Of a stretch of DNA of 45,715 nt, positions 25,447 through 33,578 are shown piece by piece. A program made the translations under genes and the position numbers. Origin of the DNA: Lentisphaeria bacterium (GTDB lineage: Bacteria; Verrucomicrobiota; Lentisphaeria; Victivallales; UBA1829). Numbering within the stretch: position 1 is the first letter of the stretch; every line of letters starts with the position of its first letter. The notes beneath the pieces are model-generated. The model searched no databases. It was not told the DNA's origin and saw nothing but the letters and a program-made list of their open reading frames with translations. The DNA lies in contig JAFVSW010000222.1 in the NCBI GenBank assembly GCA_017503545.1, positions 1 to 45,715 on the forward strand, written 5' to 3'.

Positions 25447-26279
25447 TGCTCCGGGATATCGGAGAAAACTGGACGCGCGGTAAATTTGACATCAAACCGC
25501 AGGTAGATAAATTATCCTGCGGTTTGAGAGTTCGCACATTTTTTGTCAAAGCACCCGGGCTTACAGGAAAAACACTTCTTTTCGCCTCCGATTTTCACAT
25601 TCAGAACCGCAGGATTTACAGTTTTCCGGGATTTTCTCCGGCGATTGGCGCGGCGCATGCGGAACGCTTATTATATCCGGTTATGGAACAATTCAAACCG
25701 GATTTTTTCGTATTCGGTGGGGATCTGGTAACAGAAAGCTCTCTGCTCCCGGATTGTCTGCCGTTATTCTCTGAAATCGGCAGTCAAACCACGGCGATTG
25801 CGGTTCCGGGCAATTGGGATCTGCGCCGGAAATGGCTGCCTGTCCCGTTCTGGCGCAGATGGTATCAGGAAGCATCCTTTTACTTTCTTATGAACCAGAG
25901 TTTATCCTGTCCCGGAATTGCATTTTACGGATCCGATGATTTTAAGATCGGCGACCCTGTATTTCCGAAACAATTTCTTGAGGCTCCCTTCCGTTGTGCG
26001 GTATGCCATAATCCGGATACCGTTGCCTTGCTGTCGGATGAACAGTTGGCGCAGCTCGATCTGATCCTTTGCGGTCATACACACGGCGGTCAGATCCGGA
26101 TCCCCGGATTCGGTGCAATTTGTTCCGCTACCGTAAAATGGAAACGGTTTGAATACGGTCCATATCAACATATAAACGGCAAAACCATGCTTCTGGTCAC
26201 CTCCGGACTCGGCACCACCTGGCTGCCGTACCGGTTATTCAACCCGCCGGAAGTCTGCCTGATCCGGTTTGTCTCATGA
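25446..26279 (+). CDS. Calcineurin-like metallophosphoesterase
   Basis: This 277-aa protein shows the metal-site motifs SDFH (about 49-52), GGDLV (about 91-95) and GHTHGGQ (about 212-218), like the YkuE/LpxG-type enzymes. The third motif, normally GNHD, reads GNWD, so the usual catalytic His is a Trp. Members hydrolyse phosphodiesters or pyrophosphates such as UDP-diacylglucosamine; the substrate here is unknown. A cluster of hydrophobic and basic residues just after that motif (LPVPFWRRWYQ) could be a membrane-contact patch. The ATG shares its A with the stop of the GreA gene (TGATG), and the helicase gene overlaps its own stop. Confidence 0.78.
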   Translation: MLRDIGENWTRGKFDIKPQVDKLSCGLRVRTFFVKAPGLTGKTLLFASDFHIQNRRIYSFPGFSPAIGAAHAERLLYPVMEQFKPDFFVFGGDLVTESSLLPDCLPLFSEIGSQTTAIAVPGNWDLRRKWLPVPFWRRWYQEASFYFLMNQSLSCPGIAFYGSDDFKIGDPVFPKQFLEAPFRCAVCHNPDTVALLSDEQLAQLDLILCGHTHGGQIRIPGFGAICSATVKWKRFEYGPYQHINGKTMLLVTSGLGTTWLPYRLFNPPEVCLIRFVS

Positions 26280-28894
26280 ACGGCTGTTTTTTCTTTGATG
26301 AACAACACAAACTCTGCTGTACCGGCACGGCTCCGTTCCGTCGGGATTTTGCACATTCACCGGCGGAAGGACTTCTCTCCATTCTGCAGCAGGAGATACC
26401 GGAAAATCCTCCGGCGGATCTCCTCTTTCTCCGCCATATCACAAGCGATTATCTCCAGGAATGTATGCGGAATGATCAATTCCGGCAGATACCCGGGGAA
26501 CCGTGGCTGAATACGTTGTGCGAAAAAGCTCCATCCTTTGCCAACGGTGTCACCTGTACACCCGATGATCTGCGGGAACTGTTCACCGGACTTTCTGTTT
26601 ATCTGGAAGCTCATGCGCCGGAACGGGAATATCTCCAAGTCCGTTTTCCTGCCTGGAAAGATATCGGGCGGATCACATTTCATCTTGCGGAAAACCGCCA
26701 GGATACGGACGGCCGTCATCCTTTTGTTTTTCTTGCCACTTACCCGGATCACACGGATGAACAGGGCGAAATACGCCATATCCCGCTTGTCACGGCATTG
26801 AAACAATATGCCGCAGACAAAGAGACATTGAACCGTCTGCTCTCCTCCGTCCGGACTGCGGCAGAGAAAAGCCCGTTTCTTGCCGCTATGCTGGAAAATA
26901 AATCCGTTTTCCGCCCCTGCGTATGGAGTCCGCAGGATGCCTTTCTGTTCGTCCGCGATATCGAACTCTTCCGTTCCGCAGGAATACAAGTCCGACTGAA
27001 TAAAAACGATGGCAAACGCCCGCCCCGGCTCCGGCTGGATATTGCCTTTGATGCACCGCCGCCGCGAAAAGGAGAACCGGTCACTGCCAATCTGTTGCGC
27101 TTCTCCGTCCGCGCGGCATTAGGTGATCAAATCATTACAGAAGAAGAACTGGCGGAAATCCTGAAGACCGGTGGAGGATTGATCCGGGTGCGCGGGGAAT
27201 GGGTGGAAGCCGATACGGAACAGGTATCCAAACTGCTGACACAATGGCGGCGCGCAGAACGGCTGGCGCAAGTCGCCGGGATCCCGTTCCTTCACGGGTT
27301 GCGGATGATTTCCGGTATGCGTTTGCCCGCCAATGCTCCGGAACTTCCCCCGGCGGACGATGAACTGTGCAATATTCATGCCTCCGAAACGCTCAAACAA
27401 TTGTTGGAACAAGGAATCCCGGACGATATCATGCCGCCATTCCCTGCACATATCCCGTTACGCCATTATCAACAGCAGGGCGTGCGCTGGCTGTACCGTA
27501 TGGGCTCTCTCGGATTGGGCGGCTGTCTCGCCGATGATATGGGATTGGGAAAAACCATACAGGTTTTGACTTATCTTGAAATTTTACGGCAGCAGAACAT
27601 CTTTGCCGGACACGGCGCGGCATTGGCAGTTGTCCCCGCCTCTCTGTTGGAAAACTGGCGCAATGAAGCCGGCAAATTCACACCGGAATTACGGGTGGCA
27701 GTTCTCCATGCTTCGGCGGGAACACTGGAAGATTTCCGGAACGATCCGGAAGGCTTTTTTGCAGCTCATGATCTTGTGATCACCAGTTATTCCATGGCAT
27801 TGCGTCTGGAACCTTTGCAAACATTGCATTTTCCCGTCTTATTGCTGGATGAAGCACAGAACATCAAGAATCCCGCATGTCGTCAAAGCGGTGTTCTGCG
27901 GAAATTTACTGCGGACCGGAAATTTGCATTGACGGGAACACCATTGGAAAATTCCATTACCGATCTCTGGAGTATATTTGATTTTCTGATCCCCCAATTC
28001 CTCGGAACCTATGCCCATTTCCGGGAATCCGTCAAAGCAATGGAACACGATACCGAAAAAGGATTTGCTCCCCTGCGCAAAATGGTGCAGCCTTGTATTC
28101 TCCGCCGTTTGAAAACCGATCGATCCATTATCCCGGATCTGCCGGATAAATCGGAAATGACGGTACGGTGCCATCTGACAACGGTCCAGGCAAAAATGTA
28201 TCAGCGTGCGGTGGAACAATTCCGGAACGAATTATACAGTGCGGAAGAAGAACGGCGGCGCGGTGTTATTTTATCTTATCTGATGCAATTCAAACAGATT
28301 TGCAATCACCCGGCACAATTTTCCGGCTTGGGTAATTACGATGTGGAACGGAGCGGTAAATTCCAATATCTGAAAGCCCTTGCCGCCGATATCGCAAGCC
28401 GCGGCGATAAAGTTCTGGTCTTTACACAATTCCGGGAAATGATTCAACCGATCCATAACTTATTGGCGGAACAATTCAACCAGAACGGATTGATGCTTCA
28501 CGGCAGTATGTCCATTCCGGAACGGCAGGCTGCAGTCGAAAATTTTCAATCCCCTGCGGGCGCACCGTTTTTTGTCCTATCCCTCCGGGCTGCGGGCGTG
28601 GGATTGAATCTGACAGCGGCAAATCATGTGATCCATTTTGACCGCTGGTGGAATCCGGCAGTGGAAAATCAGGCAACGGACCGTGCATATCGAATCGGAC
28701 AGCACCGGAACGTATTGGTCCACAAATTTGTCTGCCGGGGAACATTGGAAGAACGGATCGATGCCATGATCCGGGAAAAAGTACGTCTTTCCGAAAAACT
28801 GCTGCACAACGACGGCGGAGAAAAATTGCTCACGGAAATGTCAAATGATGAATTGATGGCATTTGTGCAATGCGATACCGCATCACTTCTGTAA
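26276..28894 (+). CDS. SNF2-family DNA-dependent ATPase/helicase
   Basis: This 872-aa protein has an N-terminal region of about 380 residues typical of bacterial SNF2 proteins. The two RecA-like lobes follow: motif I DDMGLGKTIQV (about 420), motif II LLLDEAQNIKN (about 523), motif III ALTGTPLEN, motif V LRAAGVGLNLTAANHVIHFD and motif VI QATDRAYRIGQ (about 799). It would translocate on double-stranded DNA and remodel bound proteins. A role in clearing RNA polymerase, as for HepA/RapA, would suit its co-transcription with the GreA homologue; this is inference. The ATG overlaps the upstream stop, and its 3' end overlaps the convergent permease gene by 12 bp. Confidence 0.9.
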   Translation: MNGCFFFDEQHKLCCTGTAPFRRDFAHSPAEGLLSILQQEIPENPPADLLFLRHITSDYLQECMRNDQFRQIPGEPWLNTLCEKAPSFANGVTCTPDDLRELFTGLSVYLEAHAPEREYLQVRFPAWKDIGRITFHLAENRQDTDGRHPFVFLATYPDHTDEQGEIRHIPLVTALKQYAADKETLNRLLSSVRTAAEKSPFLAAMLENKSVFRPCVWSPQDAFLFVRDIELFRSAGIQVRLNKNDGKRPPRLRLDIAFDAPPPRKGEPVTANLLRFSVRAALGDQIITEEELAEILKTGGGLIRVRGEWVEADTEQVSKLLTQWRRAERLAQVAGIPFLHGLRMISGMRLPANAPELPPADDELCNIHASETLKQLLEQGIPDDIMPPFPAHIPLRHYQQQGVRWLYRMGSLGLGGCLADDMGLGKTIQVLTYLEILRQQNIFAGHGAALAVVPASLLENWRNEAGKFTPELRVAVLHASAGTLEDFRNDPEGFFAAHDLVITSYSMALRLEPLQTLHFPVLLLDEAQNIKNPACRQSGVLRKFTADRKFALTGTPLENSITDLWSIFDFLIPQFLGTYAHFRESVKAMEHDTEKGFAPLRKMVQPCILRRLKTDRSIIPDLPDKSEMTVRCHLTTVQAKMYQRAVEQFRNELYSAEEERRRGVILSYLMQFKQICNHPAQFSGLGNYDVERSGKFQYLKALAADIASRGDKVLVFTQFREMIQPIHNLLAEQFNQNGLMLHGSMSIPERQAAVENFQSPAGAPFFVLSLRAAGVGLNLTAANHVIHFDRWWNPAVENQATDRAYRIGQHRNVLVHKFVCRGTLEERIDAMIREKVRLSEKLLHNDGGEKLLTEMSNDELMAFVQCDTASLL

Positions 28895-29836
28895 TCTGGG
28901 GTCAAGCGCATCCCGTAAGGCATCACCTAAAATATTCAACGCCAATACCAGAATGAACATGAAAAGCGTTGCTCCGGCGGCTTCCCACCAGATACCACGC
29001 CATAATTGACCCTGTCCGTCCGAAATCATGGCACCCCAACTTGGTTCAAATTGCACCCCAAGCCCCAGATAACTGACAATAACTTCTGTCATAACGGCAA
29101 AAGCAAAACGCATGGTAAAATAAATAATCACAAGATGCATCAGATTCGGTAAAATATGATAGCACAGAATACGGCAATGACCTGCCCCCAATGACCGCGC
29201 CGCCGTAACATACTGCATTTCACGCAAACGCATGGTTTCCGCACGGACAACACGGCATAATGCAACCCACCCGGTCAGCCCGATCCCGATATAAACTGCC
29301 ATCATCCCCGGTTCCGTATTCAGCATCCGGCATAATCCACGGAACGCAGTATCCAGCGGTCCCCAGAGAAAACCTTTGGAGACAAGAAGGGCAAACGCCA
29401 ATATGAACAATAAGGTAGGCATGGAAGCAAAGGTACTGTAAATCCATACCACTATATCATCCACCGTACCACCGAAATATCCGGCACATATCCCCAGAAT
29501 CACGCCGAGAAACGCGGAAAGCAAAGATGCCGCAATCCCTACTTTAACCGCGGTCCGTGTGGCAAAAACCGCACGCAGCAATACATCCCGCCCCAGATAA
29601 TCTGTCCCCAGCGGATGTTCCCATGATGGCGGCTGATTCCGCTGTTCCACATGGGGGATCCGGTAAATGGGATCCACCTTTTTGGCAGCGCAATACAAAC
29701 TGTAACATTCTGCCCCGAGCGCAGTAAAGAAAAATAACAGACATACTGTCAGAGATGCCAGAGCAAAACGCTGCGCCGCAAAACGGCGGAAGGTCCCCCG
29801 CAAAAGCCCCGGAACAGCAGCAGTCCCATCAGACAT
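28883..29836 (-). CDS. OppC/DppC-type ABC transporter permease (orphan)
   Basis: This 317-aa inner-membrane protein has an N-terminal helix near 30-50, then the dipeptide/oligopeptide permease hallmark LGTDYLGRDVLLRAVF and the EAA loop YVTAARSLGAGHCRILCYHI, which contacts an ATPase. About six helices are predicted, with a C-terminal LNILGDALRDALDPRLQ typical of OppC/DppC. Its partner permease, ATPases and binding protein are not in the window. It overlaps the end of mnmG by 8 bp. The ATG at 29836 has GGGGGA about 8 nt upstream and is preferred to ATGs further inside mnmG. Confidence 0.87.
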   Translation of the reverse strand: MSDGTAAVPGLLRGTFRRFAAQRFALASLTVCLLFFFTALGAECYSLYCAAKKVDPIYRIPHVEQRNQPPSWEHPLGTDYLGRDVLLRAVFATRTAVKVGIAASLLSAFLGVILGICAGYFGGTVDDIVVWIYSTFASMPTLLFILAFALLVSKGFLWGPLDTAFRGLCRMLNTEPGMMAVYIGIGLTGWVALCRVVRAETMRLREMQYVTAARSLGAGHCRILCYHILPNLMHLVIIYFTMRFAFAVMTEVIVSYLGLGVQFEPSWGAMISDGQGQLWRGIWWEAAGATLFMFILVLALNILGDALRDALDPRLQK

Positions 29837-31724
29837 GATTGTTTTCCCCCGCCGATGCGGTTTCATTATTACTCCGGCGGACACGTTCCAGCCAGACCTG
29901 AAGCAACGAGATTTCCGACGGTGTTACGCCGTCGATCCGGCTTGCCTGGGCAAGAGAAACAGGAGATACCCGTTTCAATTTCATACGGGATTCATTCCGT
30001 AATCCGGTAACCATATCGTAATCAAATCCGGCAGGAATACGCCAGGATTCCAAGTTCCGCAAACGGGCAACCGCCTGATCTTCCTGACGGATATATCCTT
30101 CATAATGCGCCTGAATCGCCAATTGACGGAACACCCGTCTGCCTTCCCGGGTATCCGGGCGGATCCCCAACGTTTCCGGTGCCACCGGCAATTTCTCAAA
30201 ATCCGCCTCCCCTTGCATATCGCGGATAACCGTCCATGCCGTTTTTCCACCGGGCAGTGAACATTCTTTTGCCAAACGCGTGGATGTTTCCAGATTTTCT
30301 TTGTACTTCAGGAATTTGTTATACGTCGTCCCGGAAATCAAACCGTTCTGATATGCCATTTCGGAAAGACGCAAGTCCGCATTATCCTGGCGGATACGCA
30401 ACCGGTATTCCGCACGGCTGGTAAACAACCGGTAGGGTTCTACGATCTCTTTTGTTACCAGGTCATCCATCATCACGCCGAAATAGGAGTTGTCACGGGG
30501 GAATTCCACCCCGGCTTTCCCCGCTGCAAAACGGGCAGCATTCAATCCGGCGGTCAACCCTTGTGCAGCCGCTTCTTCGTAACCGCTTGTGCCGTTGACC
30601 TGTCCGGCATGATAAAGCCCTTTCCATTTTTTGACCGCAAGACAGCGATCCAATTCTTCCGGGAAAATAAAGTCATATTCAATCGCATAAGCATACCGGG
30701 CGATCACTGCATTTTCCAGTCCGGGGATGGAGCGCACCATGAGTTTCTGCACTTCCGGCGGCAAACTGGTGGAAATACCGTTAAGGTAATATTCATCCGT
30801 AAATTCCCCTTCCGGTTCCAGATAAATATGATGCTGTTCATGATCCGGAAAGCGCACGATCTTATCTTCAAAGGAAGGACAATATCTTGTCCCGATCCCT
30901 TCGATCTTGCCATTATACATCGGTGCTTTGTCCAGATTTTGACGGACGATTTCCGCCGTTCTGGCTGTGGTATGCGTCATCATGCAAACCATATCACGGT
31001 CACGGGTGCGCGGCGCAATCCCATTGTCATCCGGATAAAATGTAAAACGTTCTTCCGGCGTATCAGATTCCTGGGGTGCCATACCGGAAAAATCAACACT
31101 TCTGCCGTAAATACGCGGCGGTGTCCCGGTCTTCAAACGCCCCATCCGCAATTGCAATTGATCCCGGATCGCCAGGGAAAGTTCTGTCGATGGCGGATCA
31201 CCGGCACGGCCGCCGGGGAAATCTTTCAAACCGTAATGGAGTTTCCCGCGCAAAAACGTTCCTGCCGCCATAACAACGGCTTTTGCATGAAATTCTTCTC
31301 CGAACGAGTCAACAACACCCACAACTGCATCGTTTTCAGTCAGAAATGATGTAACAAGGGATTGGCGGACCGCCAGATTGGGGACATTTTCCAGATACAA
31401 TTTCATTGCCCGCTGATAACAGACTTTATCGCATTGTGCGCGCGGCGCATGGACTGCCGCTCCTTTTGTACTGTTCAGCATACGGAATTGAATGGTGGAA
31501 GTATCAGCAATTTTCCCCATCGCACCGCCAAGTGCGTCGATTTCACGTACAAGATGACCTTTTGCGATTCCCCCGATACAGGGATTGCAGCTCATTTGCG
31601 CAATATGATCCAGGTTGATGGTCAACATCAAAGTATTTGCGCCGCATCTTGCAGCAGCAAATGCGGCTTCACACGCGGCATGACCGCCGCCGATCACGAT
31701 AACATCATAATAATTCTTTTCCAC
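29829..31724 (-). CDS. mnmG: tRNA uridine 5-carboxymethylaminomethyl modification enzyme MnmG (GidA)
   Basis: This FAD protein of about 631 aa works with MnmE to modify U34 of tRNAs. It starts YYDVIVIGGGHAACEAA (FAD-binding fold; the usual HAGCEA reads HAACEA), has LTINLDHIAQMSCNPCIGG, the PRIYGRSVDF region, GTRYCPSFEDKIVRFPD, and the C-terminal YEGYIRQEDQAVARLRNLE helical domain. I start at the GTG at 31724, which has GGAGAA about 8 nt upstream and begins the homologous region; the frame continues about 30 codons further to an ATG without support. It shares its transcript with the peptide permease gene. Confidence 0.95.
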   Translation of the reverse strand: MEKNYYDVIVIGGGHAACEAAFAAARCGANTLMLTINLDHIAQMSCNPCIGGIAKGHLVREIDALGGAMGKIADTSTIQFRMLNSTKGAAVHAPRAQCDKVCYQRAMKLYLENVPNLAVRQSLVTSFLTENDAVVGVVDSFGEEFHAKAVVMAAGTFLRGKLHYGLKDFPGGRAGDPPSTELSLAIRDQLQLRMGRLKTGTPPRIYGRSVDFSGMAPQESDTPEERFTFYPDDNGIAPRTRDRDMVCMMTHTTARTAEIVRQNLDKAPMYNGKIEGIGTRYCPSFEDKIVRFPDHEQHHIYLEPEGEFTDEYYLNGISTSLPPEVQKLMVRSIPGLENAVIARYAYAIEYDFIFPEELDRCLAVKKWKGLYHAGQVNGTSGYEEAAAQGLTAGLNAARFAAGKAGVEFPRDNSYFGVMMDDLVTKEIVEPYRLFTSRAEYRLRIRQDNADLRLSEMAYQNGLISGTTYNKFLKYKENLETSTRLAKECSLPGGKTAWTVIRDMQGEADFEKLPVAPETLGIRPDTREGRRVFRQLAIQAHYEGYIRQEDQAVARLRNLESWRIPAGFDYDMVTGLRNESRMKLKRVSPVSLAQASRIDGVTPSEISLLQVWLERVRRSNNETASAGENNHV

Positions 31725-32450
31725 GGAACATTCTCCATCTATATCATGTTGGTAATATACCACACATTGAAGATTTTTCGACTGACATTTTATTTTTTTC
31801 AGTAATTTTCTCAAAAAAATAAATTCTAATCTGATTTATGTTTAACTTTACCGTACGAAAAACCGCTTGTTTTACGATTGATCCGGATTTTTCCGGACAA
31901 TTCCTGCTCACAAACAAAAATCTGACAAAATCGCTTTCCCAAAATCAATATTCGGCAGATCAAACATGGTGAAAATACCTGTTTTTTTTGAAATTTGTTC
32001 CTTTTTGTTACGTCAGGGACAAAAAATGTCCCTTTGACGGTTTATATTATTCCATACAAGCAAACGATAACAAAAAAATAACGAAAGGACAAGATAACCA
32101 GGAAAAACAACGCAACGGGGCAATCCCCGGAAAAATCGCAGCCTCCATAACAAAAAAATGTATTGAGGTAATTTCAAAAGTCCGGCAAAATTTGACTGAA
32201 AAAAGATTGTTGATGAGATGAAAATGGTAGTTTAGTGCGTGGCTACCCTATGGGTAACCACCAAAAACGCCCCGTTTTCAGATCGCAACAAGAGTTTTCA
32301 GACATTTTTGAAGACTTTTGAAATTGCCTCTATTAAAAAAGTCCCGCTTTTAATATTAATAATTAAAAAAAGAAAAAAAATTGGAAACGGGACTTGAAAA
32401 AATGGAATCGGAGGTTAAATTGTATAGACTAACGAAAGGACACAAAAATC
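31725..32450 (+). other. Long leader ahead of recA with hairpins and a MITE
   Basis: No gene of normal appearance lies in these 726 bases. They contain a strong hairpin at 32011-32039 (AGGGACA, five A, TGTCCCT, extended by CGTC/GACG), a small stem CGGGG-CAAT-CCCCG at 32116-32129, a 166-bp transposable element at 32165-32330, and an inverted repeat AAGTCCCGCTTT/AAACGGGACTT at 32339-32350 and 32385-32395. The 13-mer TAACGAAAGGACA, which holds the recA ribosome site, occurs twice: 32079-32091 and 32430-32442. A 77-codon frame across 31988-32221 runs into the element and is probably chance. The recA promoter is not obvious. Confidence 0.5.
32165..32330 (+). mobile_element. MITE copy A (166 bp)
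   Basis: The ends are imperfect inverted repeats: GAGGTAATTTCAAAAGTC at the left and the complement of GAGGCAATTTCAAAAGTC at the right (17 of 18 match). It is flanked by TATT on both sides (32161-32164 and 32331-32334), a 4-bp target duplication. The centre holds a hairpin GTGGCTACCC-TAT-GGGTAACCAC (32239-32261). It carries no gene. Copy B at 38812 is about 88 percent identical by eye in inverted orientation. It sits 120 bp upstream of recA. Confidence 0.9.
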
Positions 32451-33578
32451 ATGGCGGAAAAAGACAATTTGAAGAAAGGTATCCCTGCCGCGAAAGCTGC
32501 AGAAAGTCGGGATAAAAATTTGCAGATCGCATTGGATCAGATCGAAAAAGAATTCGGTAAAGGCTCCATCATGCGTCTTGGCGATAATAAAGTTGTGGAT
32601 GTACCGGTGATCAGTACCGGTGCGCTTTCTCTTGATATTGCATTGGGGATCATGGGGTTGCCCCGTGGAAGAATCATTGAAATCTTCGGTCCGGAATCTT
32701 CCGGTAAAACCACTGTGTGTCTTCATGTAATCGCCAATGCACAGAAAGCAGGCGGTACGGCTGCGTTTATTGACGCAGAACATGCGGTTGACCCCATTTA
32801 TGCAAAAAAGATCGGCGTGAATATTGATAACCTCCTGATCGCTCAGCCGGACTGCGGGGAAGATGCGTTGAATATCGCGGAAACACTGGTGAAAAGCAAT
32901 GCTGTCGACGTCCTTGTGATCGACTCTGTTGCCGCCCTGGTTCCCAAAAATGAAATCGAAGGTAATATCGGTGACTCCTTTATGGGCTTGCAGGCCCGTT
33001 TGATGTCACAGGCATTGCGTAAACTGACACCTGCCATCAGCCGCAGTAAAACCTGCTGTATTTTCACCAACCAAATGCGCGAAAAAATCGGCGTGATGTT
33101 TGGTAATCCGGAAACAACTCCCGGCGGTAACGCAATGAAATATTACTGCTCCATCCGTATGGATATCCGCCGTGTTCAGACCTTGAAAGACAGTGCAGGA
33201 CAGCCCACCGGTGCTCATACCCGTGTCAAAGTCGTGAAAAATAAACTCGCGCCCCCGTTCAAAACGGCAGAATTCGATATCAATTTCAACGAAGGGATCT
33301 CCCGTATCGGTTCGATCATTGATGTTGCATCTGATTTCGGCATTCTGGAAAAACGCGGTTCCTGGTTCTCTTTTGAAGGGGAACAGGTGGCACAAGGCAG
33401 AGATGCCGTCAAAGCCGCTCTTGCCGATCAGCCGGAACTCACAGAACGTATTTACGGCAAAATTAAAGAAAGAATTGCTGCCATGCAGGCTGGAAATACG
33501 GCGGTGGAAGATGAAAATTCCCCCGAACCCGCTGTGGATCCCGTCAACATGGAAACCGATGGAACTGCTGACGCATGA
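32451..33578 (+). CDS. recA: Recombinase RecA
   Basis: This 375-aa recombinase has Walker [10 protein letters not shown] (residues 80-88), AEHAVDP, the Walker B-like [12 protein letters not shown], the L1/L2 regions [16 protein letters not shown] and [19 protein letters not shown], and an acidic C-terminal tail. It forms the filament for homologous recombination and SOS signalling. A few positions are unusual, for example [10 protein letters not shown] and GDSFMGLQ, where most RecAs have LGIGGLPRGR and GDSHMGLQ. CGAAAGGAC precedes the ATG. Its stop overlaps the start of the TPR protein gene (ATGA), an unusual recA operon. I see no recognisable LexA box upstream. Confidence 0.97.
   Translation: MAEKDNLKKGIPAAKAAESRDKNLQIALDQIEKEFGKGSIMRLGDNKVVDVPVISTGALSLDIALGIMGLPRGRIIEIFGPESSGKTTVCLHVIANAQKAGGTAAFIDAEHAVDPIYAKKIGVNIDNLLIAQPDCGEDALNIAETLVKSNAVDVLVIDSVAALVPKNEIEGNIGDSFMGLQARLMSQALRKLTPAISRSKTCCIFTNQMREKIGVMFGNPETTPGGNAMKYYCSIRMDIRRVQTLKDSAGQPTGAHTRVKVVKNKLAPPFKTAEFDINFNEGISRIGSIIDVASDFGILEKRGSWFSFEGEQVAQGRDAVKAALADQPELTERIYGKIKERIAAMQAGNTAVEDENSPEPAVDPVNMETDGTADA

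Noticed and set aside
31988-32221. A 77-codon frame upstream of recA
   Set aside because: It runs through the hairpin leader into the MITE, ends inside it, and has Lys/Asn-rich AT-driven composition with no ribosome site.
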